Positions 1 to 6,441 of a DNA stretch of 6,441 nucleotides are shown piece by piece. Source of the stretch: Verrucomicrobiota bacterium (GTDB lineage Bacteria; Verrucomicrobiota; Verrucomicrobiia; Verrucomicrobiales; Verrucomicrobiaceae); the NCBI GenBank assembly GCA_021413535.1, contig JAIOQF010000065.1, forward strand, positions 1 to 6,441. Reading direction: 5' to 3'. The position numbers were made by a program, and so were the translations under genes. Position 1 is the first letter of the stretch. The number at the start of each line of letters is the position of its first letter. The notes beneath the pieces are model-generated. The model was not told where the DNA came from. It did not search any database and saw only the letters and a program-made list of their open reading frames with translations.

Positions 1-252
1 GTTCTGAAACACCGTGTTCACTGGGCGCTTCTCGGGTGGCAACGAGGTGATGTCGCGGCCATCGAGAAGAATTCGTCCGCTGTCCGGGGACTCGAAACCT
101 GCGGCGAGCCGGAGCAGTGTGGTCTTGCCGCAGCCACTGGGGCCGAGCAGCGAGAAAACTTCACCGCGCGCGATGTCGAGCGTCACATCATCCACAGCAC
201 GCTGGACGCCGAAGGATTTGGTGATGTTTTCGAAGGTGAGAAAGCCTGACAC
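1..252 (-). CDS. PotA-like ABC transporter ATP-binding protein, N-terminal part (runs off left edge)
   Basis: Reading the minus strand from GTG at 252-250 gives 84 uninterrupted codons to base 1, beginning MSGFLTFENITKSFG. The Walker A P-loop GPSGCGKT is at about residues 44-51, followed by TLLRLAAGFE, the SGRILLDGRDIT stretch, and PVNTVFQN, which is the beginning of the Q-loop. The VNTVFQ form of the Q-loop is typical of the spermidine/putrescine (PotA), iron(III) and sulfate/molybdate importer ATPases, and the PEKRPVNTVFQ context resembles PotA most. The protein would hydrolyse ATP on the cytoplasmic face of an importer. The signature motif, Walker B and C-terminal TOBE domain lie outside the window, so the substrate cannot be fixed. 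GTG 252 is the only standard start codon in this open frame downstream of the in-frame stop in the upstream region; no good ribosome binding site precedes it. It is transcribed divergently from the macroglobulin gene and is probably functionally unrelated to it. Confidence 0.9.
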   Translation of the reverse strand, partial: MSGFLTFENITKSFGVQRAVDDVTLDIARGEVFSLLGPSGCGKTTLLRLAAGFESPDSGRILLDGRDITSLPPEKRPVNTVFQN

Positions 253-564
253 ACGCGGAGTTGAACACGCGAGAAGCTTTTGTTCAAGAGCCGGCTTGTT
301 CCACCGGAGGCATTGTCATGCGAACCGTGGGGTTGTTGTCGGAACTTGTGAGGCAGCAGATGCAAGGGTATCGCATAAATTCATCTGGCTTTGTCAATAC
401 GATTCCATAAATTTCTTTCAGGGTGCCGCAGGTTCATTTTTTCATATTTTTCCACTCGATTTCACGTCACGGGTCTCGCATTATCCACATTAGTATTTCG
501 ATGTCGTGCGAGCTTCGGGTCGATCCGGGGCGCGAGGCATCTTACCTATCCGTCCCCGATTCCC
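253..564. other. Divergent intergenic region
   Basis: These 312 bases separate the starts of two divergent genes. No frame here gives a protein I recognise. The open plus-strand frame running through it simply mirrors the ATPase gene, and the frame upstream of the macroglobulin start lacks a plausible ATG. The part from about 370 to 480 is visibly richer in A and T (for example the TTTTTTCATATTTTT stretch at about 437-451) than the flanking genes, as expected for a region carrying both promoters. No convincing tRNA, riboswitch or terminator was seen. Confidence 0.6.
369..397 (-). promoter_or_regulatory. Possible promoter for the ATPase gene
   Basis: On the minus strand a perfect sigma-70-type -35 hexamer TTGACA occupies 397-392. 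The -10 side is weak: at a 17-base spacing the hexamer is GCGATA, and GATACC fits only with a 19-base spacing. If used, the transcript would start near 360 and have a leader of about 110 bases before GTG 252. Only the -35 match is strong, and a single hexamer can occur by chance. Confidence 0.22.
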
Positions 565-627
565 ATGAAAAAGTCATCGCTTCTTGCTGTCCTCAGCCTC
601 ATCCTTGCGAGCCATACGCCCGCTGCC
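565..627 (+). other. Sec signal peptide coding segment of the macroglobulin
   Basis: The first 21 residues have the three-part layout of a Sec signal: basic N-region MKKSS, hydrophobic core LLAVLSLILA, and polar C-region SHTPAA before ELVIT. Cleavage is likely after residue 20 or 21. There is no lipobox cysteine, so signal peptidase I processing and a soluble periplasmic or secreted product are expected, unlike the lipoprotein E. coli YfhM. Confidence 0.75.
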
Positions 628-2166
628 GAACTGGTCATCACCCCGGAAACCATCAATCCTTCCTCGACTCTCGAACTCCGATTCGAGACCCCCATGGTCG
701 ACAAAGCCCGAGTCGGGTCGGTGGAGAAGGAATCGCCGCTGGTCGGCGATCCGGCCATCACCGGCGAGTTCAAGTGGACCAGCACCCGGAGCGGTCAGTT
801 CCGGTTCACCCAGCCGCCCGCTTTTGCTACGACCTACAAGTTTAAGCTCCGCGCAGGTCTAAAGGACGCAACGGGCAAGGAGGTCGAGGCTGAGGAGTTC
901 GATGAATCCAAGACGGAAGGGTTCCGCTTGGTCACCCAGTTGCGCGAGTATTCCAATTATGGATATGGCCAATTTGGCGTCCAGCAGCGGGTGCCGCGGT
1001 ATCTGCTTCAGTTTTCGGATACGGTTGATGTCGCGGCTGCCGAGACACAGATGTTCTTTATTAGCAAGGATGGCACCCGAGCGGCGGTGAAGGCTAGACT
1101 GGCGACCGGCAAGGATTTCCGCCGTCGTTATGTGGAGTATGCACCGACTTGGGACGAGCTGGCCACCGGCGGGAAAATCCAGCCCAAGCCTGAAGACGTG
1201 CGGCCCAACGCCCTGATGGTGGAGAGCAAGGAACCGCTTCCGGTCGGCGAGAGCTGGACTCTCCAGGTGCCGAAGTCCTTTACCAACCAGGCCAAGAAGG
1301 CAATGATGGACGAGGAAAAGCGATTGGTCTGGGGCAACATCTTAAACTTAGGCGTCCAGAATGCCGTGGCCGAACCGCATTTTGACAGCCCGCATTCCAT
1401 TGATATCCGTTTTAACAAATCGGTTGTCTGCGCGCCGGAAGCCGCCGGGGATGATCAATATTTTCGCCAGTTCATCAAGGTGGAGCCAGCGCCACCCGGC
1501 CTAAAGATCAACGGAGCCTACGGAGGCAACGCGGTTCAGGACGAAAAGGGTGGCAAGCACCGCTATTCGAACACGATAAGTCTTGAGGGCGATTTCGCGC
1601 TGGAAACGAAATACACCGTCACCGTCTCCCGCGAGATACCGGCGGCGGATGAGCTCGGGATGGCGGAAGGCTTTTCTGAAGCAATCGTGTTCCATGCCAG
1701 CAACGCCTATGTCTCGACCTCGGCTTTTCAAAATACGCAGATGTCCAGCGGCAACGGTCTTTTTGACATCTATGCCGCCAACTTCAAGAATCTGCGTGTC
1801 CGGGTAAGGCAACTCAGCGACGGCGATCTGATCCAGGCGCGGATGCTATATCAGAAGACCTACAATAATTGGGACGACGGCAAGGGGAAGAATATAGCCA
1901 AGTTTGAGTCCGCTCCCTTCGAGGACTTCCCTGGCAAGGTGGTCTTTGATAAAACTTACGCCAACGAGAAGCCGCTGGAAAAAGCGACCTTGATCAATCT
2001 CAAATGGAGTGAAGTGCTCGGGAAAACTCGGGTGCGGATACGATGGCTTATGCCTTCTCCCTGCGCACGGGTGCGCCGCTGCCGGATACGCAGGTCACGT
2101 TTACGGACAACGAGCGCGGCTACCTCGGCTCAGTTTCAACCAATGACAAAGGCATCGCCACCTTGA
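565..2166 (+). CDS. Alpha-2-macroglobulin family protein, N-terminal portion (frame-disrupted)
   Basis: The frame encodes 533 residues from ATG 565. The start is chosen because it begins a clear Sec signal peptide (MKKSSLLAVLSLILASHTPAA), although no Shine-Dalgarno is evident; the frame is open further upstream but only with a TTG at 391 and non-signal-like sequence. Residues from about 22 to 115 look like an Ig-like beta domain (ELVITPETINPSSTLELRF...), followed by more beta-rich segments including RFNKSVVCAPEAAGDDQYF near residue 282 and the GLFDIYAANFKNLRVRVRQL stretch near residues 393-412, typical of large bacterial alpha-2-macroglobulins. Family-like sequence ends at KWSEVLG (about residues 480-486). 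From there to the stop at 2164-2166 the translation turns Arg/Ser-rich (CARVRRCRIRRSRLR), which is out-of-frame reading of the following segment. The continuation is in the -1 frame from about 2022. So this is probably the 5' part of one interrupted gene. The product would be exported to the periplasm. Confidence 0.82.
   Translation: MKKSSLLAVLSLILASHTPAAELVITPETINPSSTLELRFETPMVDKARVGSVEKESPLVGDPAITGEFKWTSTRSGQFRFTQPPAFATTYKFKLRAGLKDATGKEVEAEEFDESKTEGFRLVTQLREYSNYGYGQFGVQQRVPRYLLQFSDTVDVAAAETQMFFISKDGTRAAVKARLATGKDFRRRYVEYAPTWDELATGGKIQPKPEDVRPNALMVESKEPLPVGESWTLQVPKSFTNQAKKAMMDEEKRLVWGNILNLGVQNAVAEPHFDSPHSIDIRFNKSVVCAPEAAGDDQYFRQFIKVEPAPPGLKINGAYGGNAVQDEKGGKHRYSNTISLEGDFALETKYTVTVSREIPAADELGMAEGFSEAIVFHASNAYVSTSAFQNTQMSSGNGLFDIYAANFKNLRVRVRQLSDGDLIQARMLYQKTYNNWDDGKGKNIAKFESAPFEDFPGKVVFDKTYANEKPLEKATLINLKWSEVLGKTRVRIRWLMPSPCARVRRCRIRRSRLRTTSAATSAQFQPMTKASPP
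2010..2045 (+). other. Frame-disruption junction within the macroglobulin gene
   Basis: Upstream of here the family-like sequence is in the frame of ATG 565 and reads KWSEVLGK. Downstream it is in the -1 frame, which opens after TGA 2010-2012 and reads ENSGADTMAYAFSLRTGAPL. The join falls inside a short direct repeat, CTCGGG at 2017-2022 and again at 2027-2032, separated by AAAA. In relatives as I know them, the W..LG segment and the YAFSL.TG.PL segment are separated by several tens of residues that include an 'LTDLGLAWK'-like strand. That stretch is absent here, so the simplest reading is an out-of-frame deletion or a collapsed/misassembled segment, not a single-base error. The amount missing is an estimate from memory of the family. 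Confidence 0.7.
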
Positions 2167-5100
2167 GCGCAAAGGGCTCGAAAGGCTGGGTGCTGGCCAA
2201 GCGCGGTGCGGACTGCACGGCATTGGATATTGCCGACGGCTACGGCGGCATTTCGCTCTGGCGTCACGGCGTGCACAATTTCATGTATAACTCGCCATGG
2301 ATACGGCACGCGCAGACATTCATCTTTTCGGATCGCCCTGTTTACAAGCCGGGTGACACGGCCCACGTCAAGGCCATCGCCCGCCTCCGCAGCGGGGATG
2401 ATTTTTCGCTCGGTATGAGACCGCTCACGGCAAAAATGACCGTGAGTGATCCGCGTGGTCGAATCATCCTGACGAAGCAGATCACGTTCTCTGCGAATGG
2501 AAGCTGGAACGATGAAGTGCGATTCCCTGAGACTTTGACCGGCTCCTATACCGTGCAGATCGCGTATCCGAAAAATGAGTCTGATAAAGCTGAGGAGACC
2601 GATGAATACGATCGCTACGGCGGGGCTAATCTCAGCCTCCGGGTCGACGACTACAAGCCGAACACCTTTGAGGTCTCGCTCGATGGTGCCAAGCACAAAC
2701 TGGAGCGCGACCGCATCACGGTGCCGTTGCGTGCACGTTATTACATGGGCAAAGCGCTCTCGCAGGCGAAGACTTCTTGGAGTGCCAGTCTCGCACAAAA
2801 CTTCCAGGCTCCTGCGGACTTCGCGGAGTTTTCCTTCGGTGATGTCGACCGCTATTGGCACTATGGAGAAGATCGCGACGAAGAGACTGCCACCGAAGAA
2901 ACGCCCGCGAAGGAGTGGGGAGCCAATGGCACCATGGAACTTGCCGAGGACGGCACGGCCAGCATCGAGTTGCCGCTTCCGCCACCGCACAAGGAGGCGC
3001 TGCCCCAGACTATCACGGTCTACGCCGACGTGACCGATGTGAACCAGCAGACAATTTCCGCCAGCACCGAATTTCAGATTCCTGGTGCTGACTTCCTCGT
3101 CGGTGTGAAGAAGAACAAATGGTATGGCAACGTCGGAAAGGTCTTCGACTTTGATTTCACCTCTATCACGCCTGAAGGAAAACCCTTCCAGGCAACGGTG
3201 CCGGTGGAAGTAAAAATCGAGCGCCAGGAATGGAACACTTTGCGAGTGCAGTCTGCCGAAGGCGATGTTACCACCAAGAATCAGGTGAAGTTGACTGAGG
3301 AATTGAAGACCACGCTTCAAGTCGATGGTGCCAAAGGTGCAAGCAAAGCGCTGACGGTATTTCAATTTACGCCAAAGAAGGGCGGAACTTATTTCCTTAC
3401 GGCGACCGCGAAGGATGCCAAGGGACTGAACGTTATCACTCGGGTGCCATTTTATGTGCTTGGTGGCGATGGATATCCCTGGTCTTGGGAGGATGGTGAA
3501 AACATCACTCTCCAGCCGGACAAAACGACGGCCAAGCCCGGCGAAGAAGTCACCATCGTGGTGAAGTCCCCGATCTCGGGCACCGCGCTGGTCACGGTGG
3601 AACGCAATCGTGTGCATCGCTCTTTCCTAGCCACCATCACGCCAGAAAATCCCGTCGTGAAGGTTCCCATCACCGACGAGGATTCACCCAACGCCTTCAT
3701 CTCTGTCGTCGTCATCCGCGGTGCGGCGGACAGTCCGCAGGCCGAGAAGATGCCGGAATATAAACTCGGTTATTGTGAGATCACGGTGCCTTCTGTGACG
3801 AAGAAACTCTTCGTGGAGGCCAAGCCGACCCAGTCGATCGTTCGTCCGGGCGAGGAGCTTACCGTGAGTGCGACCGTGAAAGACAACAAGGGGGGCGCAG
3901 TTGCTGACAGCGAGGTCACGCTCTACGCCGTGGATGAAGGCGTGCTCAGCTTGATGTCCTACGAGACGCCGATGCCGTTTGCATTTTTCCAGGCATCCAT
4001 GGGGCTGGCCGTCAGCACCTACACCACGCTTGGCAGTCTCTTGGCTGAAGATATGGACAAGCGCGACCGTGGCAACAAGGGTATCGTCGTGGGTGGCGGC
4101 GGTGACGAGGGTGGCGCGGATGCGGCCTTGCGGAAAAACTTTGTCGCAACTGCGACCTGGAACGCATCACTCATCACCGATACGGATGGTCGCGTCAGCA
4201 CAACGTTCAAGGTGCCCGACAGCCTGACCCGCTACCGCATCATGGCCATCGCCGTGAAAGATGCCGATCGATTCGGCACCGGCGAATCATCGTTCACCGT
4301 GAACAAGCCGCTCATGGTCGAGCCTGCTGTGCCGCGTTTCGCGCACGTCGGTGACGAGTTGCTTGTTAAAGCAGTCTTGCACAATACCACGGCGTTCAGC
4401 GGCGAGGTCGAAGTGGAACTGAAGCTCGACGACACCGCCACGCTCATCAGCGAAGAACGTCCCTACGCCCTCGTCTCGATGTTGAAAAATCGCACCATGA
4501 CCAACGATGGCAAACTCGACCGCCGCAGCATCACGCTCAAGGCTGGCGAGACCACGGCGCTGGCATTTCCGGTGAAATTCGTGAAGACCGGCACCTGCGC
4601 CTGGCAATGGCGGGCGCATACCGTGAAGTGGAGCGACGCCAAGGCGCTCGCCGATGCGGTCGAGAGCAAGTTCGAAGTCACCCAACCTGCGCCAGCATTA
4701 CGTGAGGTTCATTACTTCGAACTCACCAGCGCCAAGTCGAATGAAAGCCTGCTCAAAGGCATTAACCCGCAGCTTCTTGAAAGCGACGGCACGCTGCGGC
4801 TCGACTTCAATCGTAGTCGTCTCGGAGAAGCACGGGATGCGCTGGAACATCTGCTGCATTATCCTTATGGTTGTGTCGAGCAGACCACCAGCAGCACGCT
4901 GCCCTGGCTCGCGCTCGCCAAGTATGAGCCGATGGTCCCCGATCTCCTGCAACAGGAGAAGGTGCGCACGGCCATCACCCGTGGAGCGGATCGCTTGCTC
5001 ACCATGCAGACAGAAGAAGGCGGTCTGTCCTACTGGCCGGGTGGTGACAAGCCCTTGCTCTGGGCTTCTGCCTATGGCGGCTTCGGCTTGATCAAGGCCA

Positions 5101-6284
5101 AAGAGTGGGGCGCGCCAGTGCCGCAGGAAGCGGTCGATAAGCTTACCGCTTGGATTTCAAACAATCTGCGTGAATTGAAACTCGCCGATACCAAACAGAC
5201 TTACGATCTTTGCGACTCCGCGCTCGCGCTCTACACGCTGGCGAAAGCAGGCAAGCCAGAGTCTTCCTATCAAACGGTGCTCTATCAGCGCCGGGAAGAT
5301 CTTCCGGAAATGTCCCGCTTGTTCCTTGCGATGGCGATGTGCCTGACGAACTCGCCTGAGAAGCAGATCACTGAACTACTGAAGCCATCGAAAGGCCCCC
5401 GGCAATGGGATCATTACTGGCTCGGCGACCAGACCGCTGCTGGTTTGCGCATGATCGTCTGCGCACACCTTGGTCTGACGGAAGAGGGCAACAGATACGC
5501 CAGTGAAGTGCTGGCGCGCCGCAATGGACTCGGACATTGGGGAACGACGTTCTCGAACTCGTGGGTCTTGCTCGGTCTCGCCGCTGGAGAAAAGGCGCCG
5601 AAAGATGCAAAGCCGCTCAGCTTTGAAGTCGCCTGGGGTGATAAAAAGAGCGACTACACGCTTGCGAACACGATGAGCACCGCCAGTTCGATCTATGAGT
5701 TCGATCACAAGCTGGGTGCAAAGTCTCTTCGCGCCACCGTGCCCGCCGGCCAAACCGTGCGAGGGCGTGTCGAGCTGAAGGCCTGGCCCGATCTTAAGAC
5801 CTTCCAACCCGTGCAGAAGGGTTTTGGCATCAAACGTCGTTATGAGCGCCTCACTCCGACGGGCGCGTTGGAGGAGCCGAAAAACCTCCGCGTCGGTGAT
5901 CTCATCGTCGTTACGCTCGACATTAAGGTGCTCAAGGGCAATCGCTACCTTGCCGTCGAGGATCCGCTGCCCAGTGTGTTTGAGCCGGTGAATCCCGAGT
6001 TCGCCACGCAAAACCAGCGTCAGGACGCCAAGGCTCAGGACAACGCATGGTATTGCGACCATCGTGAACTGCGCAACGACAAGGCGTTGTTCTTCACGGA
6101 TGACTGGAGCCAACTCGGAACCTTCGAGTTGAAATACCTCGCGCGGGTCATTGCCGAGGGCGACGTCATCGCGCCGCCTGCGCGCATTGAAGCCATGTAT
6201 CAGCCCGACCAATATGGTTTGAGCGACATCATCCGCGTGCAGACGCTGCCGATGACCAATGGCGGGAACGTGGCGGAGAAGTAA
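2043..6284 (+). CDS. Alpha-2-macroglobulin family protein, C-terminal portion with thioester domain
   Basis: The frame codes for 1413 residues from ATG 2043, though it is open from 2013 and probably has no start of its own; it looks like the 3' part of the gene begun at 565. In order: YAFSLRTGAPLPDTQVTF (residues 3-20); the MG2 hallmark SDRPVYKPGDTAHVKA (96-111); the VDDYKPNTFEVSL entry to MG3 (201-213); the PDKTTAKPGEEVTIVVKSP...GTALVTVERN segment in about 474-525; the bait-region domain with YAVDEGVLSLM (628-638); a Gly/acidic linker (about 677-696); the A2M domain from RKNFVATATWN (697) through DSLTRYRIMAIAVKDADRFG; the thioester domain with GCVEQTT (Cys944, Gln947); and a C-terminal beta domain ending YQPDQYG (1386-1392). 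Family members trap proteases: bait cleavage exposes the Cys-Gln thioester, which couples covalently to the attacker. All key elements are present here, but without a signal peptide this part alone would not be exported. No Shine-Dalgarno precedes ATG 2043. The downstream gene starts 42 or 69 bases after the stop. Confidence 0.93.
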   Translation: MAYAFSLRTGAPLPDTQVTFTDNERGYLGSVSTNDKGIATLSAKGSKGWVLAKRGADCTALDIADGYGGISLWRHGVHNFMYNSPWIRHAQTFIFSDRPVYKPGDTAHVKAIARLRSGDDFSLGMRPLTAKMTVSDPRGRIILTKQITFSANGSWNDEVRFPETLTGSYTVQIAYPKNESDKAEETDEYDRYGGANLSLRVDDYKPNTFEVSLDGAKHKLERDRITVPLRARYYMGKALSQAKTSWSASLAQNFQAPADFAEFSFGDVDRYWHYGEDRDEETATEETPAKEWGANGTMELAEDGTASIELPLPPPHKEALPQTITVYADVTDVNQQTISASTEFQIPGADFLVGVKKNKWYGNVGKVFDFDFTSITPEGKPFQATVPVEVKIERQEWNTLRVQSAEGDVTTKNQVKLTEELKTTLQVDGAKGASKALTVFQFTPKKGGTYFLTATAKDAKGLNVITRVPFYVLGGDGYPWSWEDGENITLQPDKTTAKPGEEVTIVVKSPISGTALVTVERNRVHRSFLATITPENPVVKVPITDEDSPNAFISVVVIRGAADSPQAEKMPEYKLGYCEITVPSVTKKLFVEAKPTQSIVRPGEELTVSATVKDNKGGAVADSEVTLYAVDEGVLSLMSYETPMPFAFFQASMGLAVSTYTTLGSLLAEDMDKRDRGNKGIVVGGGGDEGGADAALRKNFVATATWNASLITDTDGRVSTTFKVPDSLTRYRIMAIAVKDADRFGTGESSFTVNKPLMVEPAVPRFAHVGDELLVKAVLHNTTAFSGEVEVELKLDDTATLISEERPYALVSMLKNRTMTNDGKLDRRSITLKAGETTALAFPVKFVKTGTCAWQWRAHTVKWSDAKALADAVESKFEVTQPAPALREVHYFELTSAKSNESLLKGINPQLLESDGTLRLDFNRSRLGEARDALEHLLHYPYGCVEQTTSSTLPWLALAKYEPMVPDLLQQEKVRTAITRGADRLLTMQTEEGGLSYWPGGDKPLLWASAYGGFGLIKAKEWGAPVPQEAVDKLTAWISNNLRELKLADTKQTYDLCDSALALYTLAKAGKPESSYQTVLYQRREDLPEMSRLFLAMAMCLTNSPEKQITELLKPSKGPRQWDHYWLGDQTAAGLRMIVCAHLGLTEEGNRYASEVLARRNGLGHWGTTFSNSWVLLGLAAGEKAPKDAKPLSFEVAWGDKKSDYTLANTMSTASSIYEFDHKLGAKSLRATVPAGQTVRGRVELKAWPDLKTFQPVQKGFGIKRRYERLTPTGALEEPKNLRVGDLIVVTLDIKVLKGNRYLAVEDPLPSVFEPVNPEFATQNQRQDAKAQDNAWYCDHRELRNDKALFFTDDWSQLGTFELKYLARVIAEGDVIAPPARIEAMYQPDQYGLSDIIRVQTLPMTNGGNVAEK
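4071..4130 (+). other. Gly/acidic linker, candidate bait region
   Basis: Residues about 677-696 of the second frame (GNKGIVVGGGGDEGGADAAL) are rich in Gly and Asp/Glu and lie between the YAVDEGVL bait-region domain and the A2M domain. A flexible segment at this position is where alpha-2-macroglobulins carry the protease-sensitive bait. Placement is from domain order; the exact bait boundaries cannot be read from sequence. Confidence 0.45.
4872..4883 (+). other. Thioester motif CVEQ
   Basis: TGT GTC GAG CAG encodes Cys-Val-Glu-Gln within HYPYGCVEQTTSSTLPWLAL. The CxEQ motif forms the internal Cys-Gln thioester in alpha-2-macroglobulins and complement C3-like proteins. Its flanking Tyr-Gly and Thr-Thr-Ser context matches the bacterial thioester-domain form, so this is a thioester-type homologue like YfhM and not the thioester-lacking MagD/YfaS type. 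Confidence 0.93.
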
Positions 6285-6292
6285 CTCTCAAA

Positions 6293-6380
6293 CGTAGCAG
6301 CCGACGTAAGGAGGCTCTGACAAAATTTGAATACGCTCGACAAACTTCCAGACATGAGCCTCCTCACGTCGGCTGCTACG
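6293..6380. repeat. Imperfect inverted repeat (REP/MITE-like palindrome)
   Basis: The left arm 6293-6317 begins CGTAGCAGCCGACGT and the right arm 6356-6380 is its reverse complement over 25 bases with one mismatch (A6308 opposite C6365). The intervening loop is 38 bases (6318-6355). In a minus-strand transcript the mismatch becomes a U-G wobble. There is no run of T after the stem on the plus strand, so it is not a canonical intrinsic terminator. Sequence of this type resembles dispersed intergenic palindromes, which I suspect but cannot confirm here because the window holds only one copy. The right arm overlaps the start of the next gene. Confidence 0.85.
6308..6314 (+). promoter_or_regulatory. 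Shine-Dalgarno-like AAGGAGG inside the left repeat arm
   Basis: AAGGAGG is a strong match to the anti-Shine-Dalgarno complement. It is 12 bases before the in-frame TTG 6327 and 39 bases before ATG 6354. It pairs almost entirely with the right repeat arm (6359-6364), so if it serves the downstream gene it would be masked when the hairpin forms. It may equally be an incidental part of the repeat. Confidence 0.3.
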
Positions 6381-6441
6381 AAGAAGTTTAGATGGCTTCG
6401 CAAGGCTTGCTTGGCTTCGATCATCATGGCTGCACTCGTGT
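6354..6441 (+). CDS. Probable penicillin-binding protein 1C, N-terminus only (runs off right edge)
   Basis: An open frame from ATG 6354 reaches the window edge and reads MSLLTSAATKKFRWLRKACL followed by ASIIMAALV. A basic cluster (KKFRWLRK) before a hydrophobic stretch is the pattern of a type II membrane anchor, as found at the N-terminus of class A penicillin-binding proteins. Penicillin-binding protein 1C is the characteristic downstream partner of YfhM-type macroglobulins, where the two are thought to act together in defence and repair of the cell wall after attack. The identification rests on gene order plus this anchor; no transglycosylase motif is visible. The start is uncertain: the frame is open from 6321, and TTG 6327 lies 12 bases after an AAGGAGG (6308-6314), whereas ATG 6354 has no adjacent Shine-Dalgarno. 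ATG 6426 would drop the basic segment and is less likely. Confidence 0.55.
   Translation, partial: MSLLTSAATKKFRWLRKACLASIIMAALV

Noticed and set aside
14..493. Plus-strand open frame of 159 codons at the left edge
   Set aside because: Its first half is the antisense of the PotA-like ATPase with its Walker A motif; the rest runs through the intergenic region without any domain.
391..564. Upstream extension of the macroglobulin to TTG 391
   Set aside because: The added 58 residues do not resemble the family and would bury a clear signal peptide that begins at ATG 565.
2017..2032. Programmed -1 ribosomal frameshift at GGGAAAAC
   Set aside because: The A run is out of register for an X XXY YYZ slip: in the upstream frame the codons are GGG AAA ACT, and a -1 move puts GAA in place of AAA. 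The apparent missing segment is also not explained by frameshifting.
2136..3617. Long minus-strand open frame (493 codons) opposite the macroglobulin
   Set aside because: It is a mirror of a strongly family-like plus-strand frame, and its translation is Arg/His/Gly-rich with no recognisable domain; long antisense frames are common in GC-rich genes.
5376..6212. Minus-strand open frame of 278 codons
   Set aside because: It overlaps the thioester and C-terminal domains of the macroglobulin on the other strand and has no recognisable domain.
6293..6380. Rho-independent terminator of the macroglobulin gene
   Set aside because: The stem is long but the loop is 38 bases and no T tract follows the right arm; the next gene opens inside it.

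Overview
The window looks like a moderately GC-rich bacterial chromosome segment. The style of the proteins (a very large multidomain alpha-2-macroglobulin with an acidic/Gly-rich linker, no Shine-Dalgarno before its start) and the intergenic palindrome are reminiscent of Verrucomicrobiota or a related PVC lineage. That assignment is inference; no marker gene is present.

Layout: (1) Bases 1-252, minus strand, hold the N-terminal 84 codons of a PotA-like ABC-transporter ATPase that runs off the left edge (Walker A and start of the Q-loop visible). (2) Bases 253-564 are a divergent intergenic region with no convincing gene. It holds a perfect TTGACA hexamer facing the ATPase gene. (3) Bases 565-6284, plus strand, encode one giant secreted alpha-2-macroglobulin-family protein (relative of E. 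coli YfhM/ECAM) that is split into two overlapping reading frames. The first part (565-2166) carries the signal peptide and N-terminal beta domains. The second (from about 2013/2043 to 6284) carries the MG2-type motif, the bait-region domain, the A2M domain, an intact Cys-Val-Glu-Gln thioester motif and the C-terminal domain. The frames join near 2017-2032, where a stretch normally linking the two halves also appears to be missing, so the locus is a pseudogene, an assembly/sequencing artefact, or (less likely) two separate polypeptides. (4) Bases 6293-6380 form a near-perfect inverted repeat (25-base arms, one mismatch). (5) A new plus-strand gene opens inside that repeat (ATG 6354, or TTG 6327) and runs off the right edge. 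Its visible N-terminus is a basic stretch followed by a hydrophobic segment, as expected for the membrane anchor of penicillin-binding protein 1C, the usual partner of this macroglobulin family.

Taken together, the main locus is a periplasmic protease-trap / cell-wall-repair module (alpha-2-macroglobulin plus probable PBP1C) next to an unrelated, divergently transcribed transporter gene. The most notable observations are the broken reading frame at 2017-2032 and the palindromic repeat whose right arm supplies the apparent first nine codons of the downstream gene.
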